64,000 nucleotides of DNA. It comes from Streptomyces diastatochromogenes (GTDB taxonomy: Bacteria > Actinomycetota > Actinomycetes > Streptomycetales > Streptomycetaceae). Location: contig JAPTYK010000001.1 of NCBI GenBank assembly GCA_026913215.1, forward strand, positions 6,014,001 through 6,078,000, written 5' to 3'. Both the position numbers and the translations under genes were made by a program. Below the pieces are notes generated by a model. The model saw only the letters and a program-made list of their open reading frames with translations. It was not told where the DNA came from and did no database searches. This document shows, piece after piece, positions 1 through 11,072 of this stretch; the stretch's first letter is position 1; each line of letters begins with the position of its first letter.

Positions 1-1899
<1,899 letters not shown>

Positions 1900-2037
1900 G
1901 GATACGACTCTTCCTCTTCTGTCCGGGTTTTATAGGTGTTATTCGGTCAGATCCTGCCCGAAAGAGCTGCAACCTCCTAGGACTTCGCCCCGTCCTACCG
2001 GGTGACCGCAGACCAAGAGGGGGACAGAGGGGGAAAT

Positions 2038-2886
2038 GTGTACGAAATAGTCCGCCGCCACCTGGGGAAGGTGGTGGCAGGGGCGGCCATGGCCGTGACG
2101 GGAACCGCCGTCGCCGTGGCGATCAGCCTGCCGGGACAGGCGGGAGCGAACGGGGCCGCCGGAACCGGGGAGCCACCGGCATCGCCGGAGCGGCCGGCAC
2201 GCGGCCGGGGACGGCCCGGGAAGCGCCTCCCAGCAGGGCGAGGCCGGTGCGCGGGCCCTGGCTCCGCGCCGCCGCCGGCCATCGTGGTCCCGCCGCCGGC
2301 CGAGGGCGCCAAGGGCGTCGGCGGCGACCCGCTCACCGACGACGAGCTGGCGCGGGCCGAGGCGCTGGCGCTGGCCCCGCCCGCCGCCTCCGCCCAGCAC
2401 GACGTCACGGGAGGCCGGGGCCCGCAGCGCCTCGGCACCCGGCTCGCCGAACCCCTGCCGGGCGACGCGACGCGCCGCGCCGAGGTCCGCCTCTACGACT
2501 ACGGGCGCGACGAGCTCATCACGAAGACCGTCAACCTCGACACCGGCAAGGTCGAGAAGTCCGGCACGCAGCGCGGGGTCCAGCCCTCCGCCCACCCCGA
2601 GGAGCTGCGCGAGGCCCTGGAACTGATCCTCGCGAGCCCCCTCGGCAAGGGCGTCAAGGAGGACTACCGGGACGCCACCGGCAAGGAGCTCACCTCCAGC
2701 GAGCAGCTGTGGTTCAACGGCGACGTCTACCGCACCTACCGCGAGAAGAACGTGCCCGCGCAGCTCGCCCGTTGCGGGGAGCACCGGTGCGTCCGGCTCG
2801 TCACCAAGGTCCTCAACGGGGCCTGGATCGACACCCGGAACCTGATCGTCGACCTCTCCGCCCGGACCGTCACCCGCGTCGGCTGA
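2038..2886 (+). CDS. Secreted protein with Tat-like signal, partner of the downstream amine oxidase gene
   Basis: I prefer the GTG at 2038, because GGGGGA lies 7 nt upstream and the signal peptide then sits at the very N-terminus. That signal contains RRHLGK followed by a long Ala/Val stretch, resembling a Tat or Sec signal. Residues about 40-80 are Pro/Arg/Gly-rich and may hold compensating base losses. The C-terminal part (from LTDDELARAEAL) is a folded domain containing YDYGRDELITKTVNLDTGKV and a Cys pair (RCGEHRC). No catalytic motif was recognised. It ends 53 nt before the copper amine oxidase-like gene and probably shares its transcript. In Streptomyces this pair is often found together, which suggests that this protein is an accessory or N-terminal subunit; that role is inference. 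Confidence 0.7.
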   Translation: MYEIVRRHLGKVVAGAAMAVTGTAVAVAISLPGQAGANGAAGTGEPPASPERPARGRGRPGKRLPAGRGRCAGPGSAPPPAIVVPPPAEGAKGVGGDPLTDDELARAEALALAPPAASAQHDVTGGRGPQRLGTRLAEPLPGDATRRAEVRLYDYGRDELITKTVNLDTGKVEKSGTQRGVQPSAHPEELREALELILASPLGKGVKEDYRDATGKELTSSEQLWFNGDVYRTYREKNVPAQLARCGEHRCVRLVTKVLNGAWIDTRNLIVDLSARTVTRVG

Positions 2887-2939
2887 CCACCGCCGCCCCG
2901 GTCCACGGCCCCACGACACGTACGAGGGAGTACGTCCGC

Positions 2940-4253
2940 ATGTCCATGCAGCTCGACCCGCGCACCCGCAGGCGCGGCACCGTCCTGGCCGCCGCCGTCC
3001 TGCTCGGCACCGCCACGGCCGCCACCGCCCCGCGACCGCCGCCCCGCCCCGCCGGCCCCGACGCGCACGGCACCGCCCGCCGCGCCCGACTGCTCGGCCG
3101 CCTACCGCATCACCCAGAAGCTCGACGGCGGCACCACCTGGCGCATGTGCTGGCGCTACGACACCGACGCCGGGCTCACGCTCGACAGGATCACCTACCA
3201 GCCGCCCGGCGCCGCCGCCCCATCAAGGTCCTCGCCAGCGCCCGCCTCGCCCAGATCCACGTGCCCTACGACGACGGCGGCGCCGAGTACGACGACCTCA
3301 CCGGCGCCGGCTTCGGCTACGGCCTGCAGAACCTCAAGCCGGCCGAGTGTCCCGGCGGCACCCTCACCACCGTCAAGGTCGCCGACGTCGGCGACGTCAA
3401 GGGCCTGTGCACCACCACGCGCGCGCGGGGACACGCGTACCGCATGGCCAGCGACGGCGGCACCAAGGTCTGGCAGGCCCAGGCCAAGGACCTGCTCGTC
3501 TACACCGTCAACAAGGTCGGCTGGTACGAGTACATCACCGAGTGGCGCTTCACCGCCGACGGCACCATCGGCGCCAACGTCGGAGCCACCGGCAGCCTCT
3601 CGCCCGTCGACTACAACGCCACCGACGGCCGCGGCTGGCCCCTCGGCAAGGGCGCCCGCGGCTACGCCACCAGCCACGCCCACAACGTCTTCTGGAAGCT
3701 CGACTTCGGCCTCGACGGCTCCACCAAGGACCGGATCGAGCAGTTCGACTCGGCCGTCACCGCGCCCACCGGCGGCGGCGGACCCACGGTGAAGACCACG
3801 AAGACCGTCGTCACCAAGGAACTCGCCGGCGACGCGAAGAACATGCGCTGGTGGCGGGTGGTCAGCGGCACCGGCAAGAACGCCGACGGCCACGCCCGCT
3901 CCTACGAGATCGTGCCCGGCCACACCGACACGCACGCGGGGCGCGGCTTCACCAAGCACGGCATCTACTTCACCCAGTCCCGCGCCTGCGAGAAGTTCGC
4001 GAGCAACAACATCGGCGACTGCGGGCAGGGCGCCCCGGACAGCGTGGACAAATGGGTCAACGGTGAGACTCTGACCAAACCGTCCGTGTGGGTCAACATC
4101 GGGTTCCACCACATCGCCCGGGACGAGGACCAGCAGCCGATGCCCGTCCACTGGCAGGGCTTCCAGCTCGTGCCCAGGGACGTAACCGCTATGAATCCGC
4201 TCACTCCGGCAGATCTCGCCTCCCAGAACGGACAGCCCGATCTGGGGAGTTGA
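2940..4253 (+). CDS. Copper amine oxidase-like secreted protein
   Basis: The ATG at 2940 is followed by a signal peptide (RRRGTVLAAAVLLGTATAATA). The C-terminal half matches the catalytic domain of copper amine oxidases: KVGWYEYI at the place of the topaquinone motif, AHAHN giving the His-x-His copper ligands, and IARDEDQQPMPVHWQGFQL followed by NPLTPADL as in the family tail with the third His region. The usual TPQ motif is Asn-Tyr-Asp/Glu; here Trp replaces Asn. At about 435 residues it is shorter than full-length amine oxidases and lacks the N-terminal D2/D3 domains, which the upstream protein might supply. Bases are missing near 3030-3080 and at 3218 (C-run), but the frame is recovered. 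Oxidase activity is likely, not proven. Confidence 0.75.
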   Translation: MSMQLDPRTRRRGTVLAAAVLLGTATAATAPRPPPRPAGPDAHGTARRARLLGRLPHHPEARRRHHLAHVLALRHRRRAHARQDHLPAARRRRPIKVLASARLAQIHVPYDDGGAEYDDLTGAGFGYGLQNLKPAECPGGTLTTVKVADVGDVKGLCTTTRARGHAYRMASDGGTKVWQAQAKDLLVYTVNKVGWYEYITEWRFTADGTIGANVGATGSLSPVDYNATDGRGWPLGKGARGYATSHAHNVFWKLDFGLDGSTKDRIEQFDSAVTAPTGGGGPTVKTTKTVVTKELAGDAKNMRWWRVVSGTGKNADGHARSYEIVPGHTDTHAGRGFTKHGIYFTQSRACEKFASNNIGDCGQGAPDSVDKWVNGETLTKPSVWVNIGFHHIARDEDQQPMPVHWQGFQLVPRDVTAMNPLTPADLASQNGQPDLGS

Positions 4254-4374
4254 GGAAGCAGCCTGACGATCCTGCTGCACCGCCTCCCGCTCGCGGAGTA
4301 CCCTTCCTTGATCGTTGTCACATGGTCATCCAGTCCGCCGGAACGGGTGTCCGGGAGCAGAAGGCGGTGCGCGG

Positions 4375-5674
4375 GTGAGCTCGGGAGGTCTGGAGCTTCC
4401 CCCAGGGGACTCGGGTCACGAGGGGCCCGGCCGACCCGCGGAGGCGCCGCCCGGAGCGGTCGCGCCGCCGGGGTCGTCCTGCCGCCGGGCGCGGGCGCCC
4501 CGCCCGGCACGGTCACGGTCGGCCGTCCGATGGAGATAGGGGCGGAGCTCGACTGGGGCGCCGAGGCCTGGGGCGAGGTCCGCACCGGGCCCAGCGCGCG
4601 GGCCGCGCCTACATCTGGTTGAACCTCGTCGAACAGCGGCTGCGGGCCGTGGTCGCCGCCGTCCTGCGGCCCGTGTACGAACCGGTGCACGGCGAGGAGT
4701 GGGTGGTGGCCGCCGCCGGACCGGCCGGCCAGGAATGGGTCCAGCGGGCGGTCGCCGTCCGCGAGGTCTCCCGGCGCAAGGGCTACCTCCTCGACCCGGC
4801 CGACGACAACGTCCTGAGCTTCCTGACGCTCCCGCAGCTGCGGGAGCTGATGGTGCAGCACTGGCCGTGCTTCGAGCCCTACTTCGACGACCGGCGCGAG
4901 GTCGAGCTCGCCCTCGACGAGCTGGAGGTCACGCGGAACGTGGTCTCCCGCAACCGGGCCCTCTCGCTGACCGTCCTCGCCCAGTCCGAGCGGGCCTCCG
5001 CCCGCATCCTGGAGATCCTCGGCAGCGGCGCCGGAGTGCCGTCCGCCGACCGGCTGCCCGTGGACGCGGTCGAGGACCTCGTCGGCGACCGCTACGCGGA
5101 CGTCGTCTCCGTCCACCCCGACCGGGTCCGGCTCCAGCGGCAGCTGCCCGCCGAGGACCTCTTCGGCGGGGCCCGCCGCCTCGACGCCACCGGCATAGGC
5201 CTCAATCTGCTCGTGCAGAACTTCTCCGGCCGCCGCATGGTCCGCCTCGCCGAGTCCGGCTGCCGCACCCGGCTCCTCTTCCTCAACCCGGCGAGCAGCG
5301 CCGTCAAGCGCCGCGAGCGCGAACTCGGCCTGAAGAAGGGCGAGCTGAGCCGCTCGGTCGAGATGAACATCCTGCACATGCGGCGGGTCCGCTCGAAACT
5401 GCGCGACCCGGGCGCCTTCCAGATCCACGTCTTCGACGAGACCCCCCGCTTCACCGCCTACCTGGTGGACGGCGACGGGCCCGACGGGGTGGGCGTCGTC
5501 CAGTCGTACCTGCGCCGGGCCCGGGGCATGGAGGCACCCGTCCTCGTGCTGCGCGGCGGCGGACGGAACGTCGTCCGGCACGGGCAGTCCGCCCGTGACG
5601 GAGATCACGGACTCTTCGAGACGTACCGGGAGGAGTTCGAGTCGGTCTGGCTCGACTCCCGGCCCGTCTCCTGA
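4375..5674 (+). CDS. SAV2148-like HEPN-domain protein
   Basis: Conserved actinobacterial protein of about 430 residues, annotated in streptomycetes as SAV2148 family HEPN-domain protein. The GTG at 4375 gives the typical start VSSGGLELPPGD. The body includes EIGAELDWGAEAW, LNLVEQRLRAVVAAVLRP, YLLDPADDNVLSFLTLPQLR and the C-terminal MEAPVLVLRGGGR. Two bases are missing: one in 4450-4500, and one G in GGGGCCC at about 4589. HEPN proteins are often RNA-binding or RNase modules, but the function of this family is unknown. A stem-loop directly after the stop suggests it is transcribed alone. Confidence 0.88.
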
Positions 5675-5675
5675 C

Positions 5676-5700
5676 CCTCCTCCGGCGCATCCGGAGGGGG
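5676..5700 (+). terminator. Stem-loop after the SAV2148-like gene
   Basis: CCTCCTCCGG at 5676-5685 pairs with CCGGAGGGGG at 5691-5700 across a CGCAT loop, with one G-T wobble. It begins 2 nt past the stop codon. There is no U-tract, as is common in streptomycetes. Confidence 0.55.
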
Positions 5701-5772
5701 CAGCGGGGACGTTGTCAGTGGCGCGTGCGAGGGTGGTCAGCACCACGGGGGAGAACACGTAAGGAGGACCCG

Positions 5773-6497
5773 ATGGCTTGGCACGGCGACACGCTGGTCG
5801 GCTTCGACCTGGAGACGACCGGCACCGACCCGCTGGAGGCCCGCATCGTGACGGCCTCGGTCGTCGAGGTCGACGGCGGGGGCAGGTCGGCAGCCGGCGG
5901 GACTGGCTCGCCGACCCGGGCGTCCCCATCCCGGAGGAGGCCTCCGCGATCCACGGCATCAGCACCGAGCGCGCGGCCGCCGAGGGCCGCCCGGCCCGCG
6001 AGGTCGCCGACGAGATCGCGAAGATCCTCGCCGCCTACTGGGAGGACGGCGTCCCGGTCGTCGCGTACAACGCCTCCTTCGACCTCACGCTCCTCGCCGC
6101 CGAGCTGCGCCGCCACGGGCTGCCCTCGCTGGAGGAGCGGCTCGGCGGGACGGCCATCGGCCCGGTCGTCGACCCGTACACCATCGACCGGGCCGTCGAC
6201 CGCTACCGGCGCGGCAAGCGGACCCTCGAAGCGGTCTGCGGGGAGTACGGCGTGGTCCTCGAAACCGCCCACGAGGCCGCCGCCGACGCGCTCGCCGCCG
6301 TCCGGGTCGCCGTCGCGATAGCCGAGCGGCACCCCCGGGTGGCCGCCCTGGACCCGGCCGAACTGCACGAGCGGCAGATCGGCTGGTACCGGACCTGGGC
6401 CGAGAACTTCCAGGACTTCCTGCGCCGCAAGGGCGACGCGGAGGCGGTCGTCGACTCCACGTGGCCCCTGCGCCCGGCGGTCCTGTCCGCCTCCTAG
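5773..6497 (+). CDS. DEDDh-family 3'-5' exonuclease (DnaQ-like)
   Basis: Cytoplasmic DnaQ-superfamily exonuclease of about 240 residues. The ATG at 5773 has AAGGAGG 6 nt upstream. Motif Exo I is FDLETTGTDPL near residue 12, Exo II is in AYNASFDLTLLAAEL, and Exo III is HEAAADALAA with the His and Asp of the DEDDh type. One base is missing around 5880-5890 in the GGCGGGGGC stretch, which moves the frame between EVDGGG and DWLADPGVP. In other bacteria such stand-alone proteins trim DNA or RNA ends in repair, but the specific role here cannot be told from sequence. It converges with the hydrolase gene only 5 nt away. Confidence 0.9.
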
Positions 6498-6502
6498 TCC
6501 TT

Positions 6503-7330
6503 TCAGTTCTCCTTGAGGAAGGAGAGCAGCAGCTCGTTGACCTTCTCCGGCTGGTCCAGCTGGAGCCAGTGGCCGGCGTCCTCGATCCGCTCGTAGCGCC
6601 AGGACCCGGCGACGTACTCGGCCGTCCCGGACATCGAGCGCTCGGTGAGGAAGCGGTCGCCGGAGGACCACAGACCCATCACCGGGACCGTCTCCGGCAG
6701 CGGCACCAGCGGCAGGCCGGCGCCGAACTGGACCTCCGCCGTCAGGCCCGCGCGGTAGACGTTCAGCGCGGCCGTCAGCGCGCCCGGGGCGCGCAGGTGC
6801 TCGACCAGGGACTCCGCGTCCGGGTGCTCGGCCAGCATCTCCCGCATGTTCGCGAAGTCGTCCCGGGTGAGCCAGTCCTCGGCGAGCCCGGCCAGCTGGA
6901 ACAGCAGCATGTACCAGGAACGCTGCTTCTGCTCCCAGCCCGCGCCCAGGACGGACCCCAGGTGCCCCACCGAGAGGATGCTCAGGCTCCGCACCCGGTC
7001 CGGGAAGAACTGGGTCAGGGCCTGCGCGACGCCCGAACCCCAGTCGTGGCCCACCAGGTGGACCCGGTCGAGACCGAGGTGCGCCAGGAGCTCGATCAGG
7101 TCGCCGACGTGCTTGCCCGGGTGGTACGCCTCCGGGCCGCCCTCGGGACGGTCGGAGGCGCCGAAGCCCCGCAGGGTGGGGGCGACGGTGGTGAAACCGG
7201 CCGCGTTCAGCGCCGCGACCTGGTGGCGCCACAGGTGGTGGCTGTCGGGGAAGCCGTGCACGAGCAGCACGGCCGGTCCCTCCCCGCTCACCTCGACGTC
7301 GAGGGTCACCTCGGACAGTTCGACTCGCAT
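6503..7330 (-). CDS. Alpha/beta-hydrolase, epoxide hydrolase / haloalkane dehalogenase type
   Basis: Intact 275-residue alpha/beta-hydrolase. HGFP at residues 25-28 is the oxyanion-hole HGxP motif of epoxide hydrolases. The nucleophile elbow is GHDWGSG with Asp96, not Ser, and the catalytic His is H254 in DAGHWLQLDQP. A lid with SWYMLLFQL supplies a Tyr, as in epoxide hydrolases. I chose the ATG at 7330 (MRVELSEV) preceded by GGGGTG; upstream in-frame sequence belongs to the neighbouring gene in another frame. It lies 46 nt behind the phosphotransferase gene on the same strand and may be cotranscribed. The substrate is unknown. Confidence 0.9.
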   Translation of the reverse strand: MRVELSEVTLDVEVSGEGPAVLLVHGFPDSHHLWRHQVAALNAAGFTTVAPTLRGFGASDRPEGGPEAYHPGKHVGDLIELLAHLGLDRVHLVGHDWGSGVAQALTQFFPDRVRSLSILSVGHLGSVLGAGWEQKQRSWYMLLFQLAGLAEDWLTRDDFANMREMLAEHPDAESLVEHLRAPGALTAALNVYRAGLTAEVQFGAGLPLVPLPETVPVMGLWSSGDRFLTERSMSGTAEYVAGSWRYERIEDAGHWLQLDQPEKVNELLLSFLKEN

Positions 7331-7376
7331 CTCAACACCCCGTTCGTTACCGGCCGGTTCGACGGGGACCATGATG

Positions 7377-8229
7377 TCAGAAGGGGTACCAGCGGACCTC
7401 GGGGTCGCCCTCCCGCAGAGAGGCCACCCGCCGCTCGAACTCGGCGAGGGCCTTCGGGTTCGCCGGGGCGTGCTGCGCCACCCACGCGCAGCTCGCGGTC
7501 TCCCGCGCGCCGCGCAGCACCGCGCAGCCCTCCCACTCCGGACGTCCCAGCCGTACGCCTCGGTGAAGGCCTCGTACGCCGCCGGGTCCAGGCCGTACCG
7601 GTCCCGGGAGAGGGCCAGGACCACGAGGTCGTGCTCCCGCAGGTCCGAGGAGAAGGTCTCCAGGTCCACCAGGACCGGCCCTTCGGGCCCGACGTGGACG
7701 TTGCGGGGAGGGCGTCCCGTGGATCGGGCCCGGGGTCAGGTGCGGGGTGAGCGCGGCCGCCGCCGGGGCGAAGGAGTCGCGCCGCTCCCGCAGGAAGGCC
7801 GCGTCCGCCGGATCGATCGCGTCCCCGCCAGCCGCAGCCACCGCTCGACCCCGCCGAGCAGCTCACGGCGCGGGAGCGTGAACCCCGCCGGCTCCGGCAG
7901 CGCGTGGACGGCCCGCAGCAGCGGGGCCAGGTCACGGGGCTCCGTGGGCCGTACGGCCTCCGGCAGCCGGTGCCAGAGGGTGACGGGTGCCCGTCCACGA
8001 GACGCGGCTTCTCCTCGGCCGCCCGGACCGCCGGAACCCCGGCGTCCGCCAGCCAGGACGCCAGCGCGAGTTCCCGCTCGGCCCGCTCGAACAGTTCCGC
8101 GTCCCGGCCGACCTTCACCACCAGACCGCCCACCGCGAAGACCGCGTTCTCGCCCAGGGCGAGCAGCCGCGCCTCCGCGAGCGGCAGCCCCGCGCCGTCC
8201 AGGATCTCCCGTGCCCGCGCCTCGTCCAT
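7377..8229 (-). CDS. Aminoglycoside phosphotransferase-family protein
   Basis: Starts at ATG 8229 (MDEARAREILDGAGLPLAEAR) and ends REGDPEVRWYPF at 7377, about 285 residues once the frame is repaired. The kinase-like fold is visible as FAVGGLVVKVGRD (nucleotide Lys) and the Brenner motif, which reads IHG then D-A-L-P-R-N once the frame near 7700 is repaired, followed by VDLETFSSDL with the metal-binding Asp. At least four bases appear missing (near 7550, 7690-7730, 7830 and 7990), so no single frame covers the gene. Members of this family phosphorylate small molecules or act as resistance enzymes. Nothing here identifies the substrate and I do not call it an antibiotic-resistance gene. Confidence 0.8.
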
Positions 8230-8318
8230 CGACCTCTCCTCACCCGTGTGCCTGCGCAGAATTCTCCCATCCGCATCCCCGGGACACGTCCTCGCCCGCT
8301 ATCGGCGCAGATGACGGA

Positions 8319-8332
8319 TTCGTTATTACGAA
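8319..8332. promoter_or_regulatory. Dyad in the divergent promoter region
   Basis: TTCGT-TATT-ACGAA is a perfect 5-bp inverted repeat in the only AT-rich patch between the phosphotransferase start (8229, leftward) and the DUF1697 start (8455, rightward). It could be an operator or just promoter sequence. Confidence 0.3.
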
Positions 8333-8454
8333 ACCTTGTTGAATAAGTCACAGATGGGTGAAGGGTCTTCTCCACGCCCCCCGCATCGGACAGTGTTCGA
8401 ACCGGCCACCGTGCCGCCCCCCACGAGGCGCGGTGGCCGCCTTAGATTGGGATC

Positions 8455-9009
8455 ATGACGAAGACATACGCGGCCCTGCTCCGCGGCATCAACGTGAGCG
8501 GTCGCCGCAAGGTCCCCATGGCGGAGCTCCGCGCCCTCCTCGAAGGCCTCGGACACACGGACGTCCGCACCTATCTCCAGAGCGGGAACGCCGTCTTCAC
8601 CACCGACTCCGGCGCCGGCGAGGAAGAGCTCAGGGCGGCGCTGGAGGACGCGATCGAGGAGCGCTTCGGCTTCCGCGTCGACTGCCTCGTCCGCGACGGC
8701 GACTATCTCGCCGCCGTCGCCGACGCCTGCCCCTTCCCGGCCGCCGAGCTGGAGGGCAAGCAGCTCCACGCCATCTACTACTCCGGGCCCGCCGCCCCCG
8801 AGCGCTTCGCCGCCATCGACCGCGAGGCCCACCTCCCCGAGGACTTCGCCCTCGGCGACCGCGTGCTCTACCTCTACACCCCCGAGGGCCTAGGGAACTC
8901 CAAGCTCGGCGACGCCGTCTCCCGCCCGTCCGTCGTGAAGGGCCTCGTCGCCACCGGCCGGAACTGGAACACCGTGGTCAAGCTCGTCGAGATGACACGG
9001 GAGCACTGA
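8455..9009 (+). CDS. DUF1697 domain-containing protein
   Basis: Intact 184-residue protein that begins MTKTYAALLRGINVSGRRKVP, the signature N-terminus of DUF1697 (YAALLRGINV). It also contains YLQSGNAVF and the conserved C-terminal GRNWNTVVKLVEM. The family is cytoplasmic and of unknown biochemical function. It stands alone, with a separate promoter region on its left and the Rv2466c-like gene 74 nt on its right. Confidence 0.92.
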   Translation: MTKTYAALLRGINVSGRRKVPMAELRALLEGLGHTDVRTYLQSGNAVFTTDSGAGEEELRAALEDAIEERFGFRVDCLVRDGDYLAAVADACPFPAAELEGKQLHAIYYSGPAAPERFAAIDREAHLPEDFALGDRVLYLYTPEGLGNSKLGDAVSRPSVVKGLVATGRNWNTVVKLVEMTREH

Positions 9010-9083
9010 CCCCGAAGTGGCCCAGTCGGACGATCACCGAATGGCCCGTGGCAGCGGGCCAACTCCCCAGTAGATTCATTCCC

Positions 9084-9710
9084 ATGACGAGCACCGAGAC
9101 CACGAACCGCCCCACCGTCGACTTCTACTTCGACCCCGCCTGCCCCTTCGCCTGGATAACCTCCCGCTGGATCCTGGAAGTCGAGCGCCACCGGGACATC
9201 GACCTCCGCTTCAAGGTCATGAGCCTGTACTTCCACAACGAGGGCAACGAACTCCCCGACTGGTACCGCGAGCTCGTCGACGCCTCCATCGGCCCGGTCC
9301 GGGTCGCCGCCGCGGCCGCCGAGAAGTACGGCGAGGAGATCCTGAGCCCGCTCTACACGGCGTACGGCACCCGCATCCACGAGCAGAAGAACAAGGACTT
9401 CGACGCGGTCGTCGCCGAGTCCCTGGCCGAGCTCGGCCTCCCCGCCGAACTCGCCGCCGCCGCCCACGACCCGGCCCACGACGAGGCCGTCCGCCGCAGC
9501 CACGACGCGGGCAAGGACCCCGAGGCCGAGGGCTACGTCGGCACCCCCACGATCCACGTCGACGGCACCGTCTGGTTCGGCCCCGTCCTGCGCGCCGTCC
9601 CGCGCGGCGAGAAGGCCGCCGAACTCTTCGACAGCTTCCGCGTCCTCGCCTCCCACCCCGACCTCTTCGAGATCAAGCGCACCCGCACCGGCGGCCTCGA
9701 CTTCAGCTGA
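9084..9710 (+). CDS. Rv2466c-type (mycothiol-dependent) DsbA-fold oxidoreductase
   Basis: Intact 208-residue thioredoxin-fold protein of the DsbA/Rv2466c family: FYFDPACPFAWITSRWILEVER, then FKVMSLYFHNEGN, GPVRVAAAAAEKYG and a C-terminal GTPTIHVDG with the cis-Pro. In mycobacterial Rv2466c, a mycothiol-dependent nitroreductase, the active site is CPWC. Here it is Cys20-Pro-Phe-Ala, so only the N-terminal nucleophilic Cys remains. A monothiol mechanism with mycothiol is a reasonable inference. No frame problem is seen. Confidence 0.88.
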   Translation: MTSTETTNRPTVDFYFDPACPFAWITSRWILEVERHRDIDLRFKVMSLYFHNEGNELPDWYRELVDASIGPVRVAAAAAEKYGEEILSPLYTAYGTRIHEQKNKDFDAVVAESLAELGLPAELAAAAHDPAHDEAVRRSHDAGKDPEAEGYVGTPTIHVDGTVWFGPVLRAVPRGEKAAELFDSFRVLASHPDLFEIKRTRTGGLDFS

Positions 9711-9770
9711 CCCGGCCCCTGTCGCGAAAGTTCAAGACCCGGCACCCGGCCGCTCCGTACCGTCGACGGC

Positions 9771-10342
9771 ATGAACGAGATCCACACCCACCTCACCGTC
9801 TGCGCCGCCGAAGCGAGCCGGGTCGCCCGCGGCGTCACCGCCGACCAGCTCGGCACCCCCTCCGTCTGCGCCGACTGGACGGTCCGCGAACTCGCCAACC
9901 ACCTGGTCCTCTACTCGGCCCACGGCCTCGAACACCGCGCCCTGCGCACCCAGCTCCCCGACGAGACCGTCCAGCGGGACTTCACCGCCGAGGACGGCTG
10001 GGCCGAGGCGTACGCCGCCCAGCTCGACCGGGCCCTGGCCGCCTGGGAGAAGCCCGAGGCCTGGGAAGGGGACGTCGACATGGGCGGCAGCGCCATGCCG
10101 CCACCGAGATCGCCGCCATGCTGGCACTGGAACTCGCCCTGCACGGCTGGGACCTGGCCCGCTCCACGGGGGAGGAGTACGGCGTGCCCGAGGAGACGGG
10201 CGCCTATCTGCTCGGCGTGGTCGAGCGCTACGCGGAGATGTACCGCCAGTACGAGGGCTTCGCCGCAGGCATCGACGTCCCCGACGACGCCCCGGCGTTC
10301 GACCGGGCCCTGGCGACGAGCGGGCGGAACCCGAAGGATTAG
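9771..10342 (+). CDS. TIGR03086-like / mycothiol-dependent maleylpyruvate isomerase N-terminal-type protein
   Basis: DinB-like helical-bundle protein of about 190 residues. The start MNEIHTHLTVCAAEASRVARGV, CADWTVRELANHLV (the conserved W-x-V-R-x-L-x-x-H metal-site motif) and the later ALHGWDLARSTG are typical of the TIGR03086/MDMPI group. One base is missing near 10098-10101 (GCCATGCC|GCCACC), which moves the frame just before EIAAMLALELALHGWD. The last 4 nt overlap the convergent chelatase gene. The substrate is unknown; mycothiol-dependent chemistry is the family expectation. Confidence 0.82.
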
Positions 10343-11070
10343 GCGGTCCGGGCGACCGGCCGGGCCGCCGCCTCGTACCGCTCCAGAAGCAGACGGGCCA
10401 GTTCGGGGAGGGCCCAGGACGTCGGCGAGGACGTCGGCGCCGGCCGCGCCCGCCGCGATGCGGTCCGGGAGGCGGCCCGGGGCGATGACGTACAGGGCCA
10501 CGGCGACCCGGCGGACGCCCGGCTCGGCGCGGAGCGCCCGTACCGCGTCCTCCGTGGAGGGAAGGGATGCGGAGGCGAAAGCGGGCCGCACGGAGCACCA
10601 ACCGGTGCGCCGCAGCTCCCGCGCCGTTTCTGCGATCACCGCGATCGCCTCCGGGTCTGTGGAGCCCGCCGAGGCCAGGACGACCCCGGTCGTGCCCTTG
10701 TCGCCGGGCGTGAGCCCGGCCTCGTACAGCCGCCGCTCCACCGCCGCGATCAGCAGCGGCGAGGGGCCGAGGACCTCCGCCTGGCGGACGGCCAGGGACG
10801 GGGGCGCCTGGCGCAGCACGGCGGGGATGTCGGCCTTCGCGTGGAAGGCCCGGGTGAGGAGCAGCGGCAGCGCCACGGCCTCCGCACCCCGTCCGCCGCG
10901 AGCCGGTCGAGGACGCCCGGCACCGACGGCAGGTTGAAGTCCAGGAATGCCGTCTCCACCCGCGGCCCCGGCCGCAGCGCACCGGCCCGGCGCACCAGCG
11001 CCTGGACGGTCGCCGCGTGCCGCGGGTCGCGGCTGCCGTGGGCGATGACGAGGAGGACGGGGCGGTTCAT
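10339..11070 (-). CDS. Sirohydrochlorin chelatase (CbiX/SirB-like)
   Basis: Starts MNRPVLLVIAHGSRDPRHAATV, where His11 in AHGSRD is the metal-binding/catalytic His of class II chelatases. The second half (LPLLLTRAFHAKADIPAVL) carries the second His. The family inserts Fe2+ or Co2+ into sirohydrochlorin. As the last gene of a sulfur-assimilation block with a siroheme-dependent sulfite reductase, ferrochelation to siroheme is the likely job. The start is 2 nt after the ssuC stop, indicating coupling. Bases are missing near 10885 and 10410. The gene ends ERYEAAARPVARTA at the TAA at 10339. Confidence 0.85.
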
Positions 11071-11072
11071 GG

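Noticed and set aside
7377..8229. Calling the phosphotransferase an aminoglycoside-resistance gene
   Set aside because: Only the general kinase fold is visible; substrate residues cannot be checked across the frame breaks.
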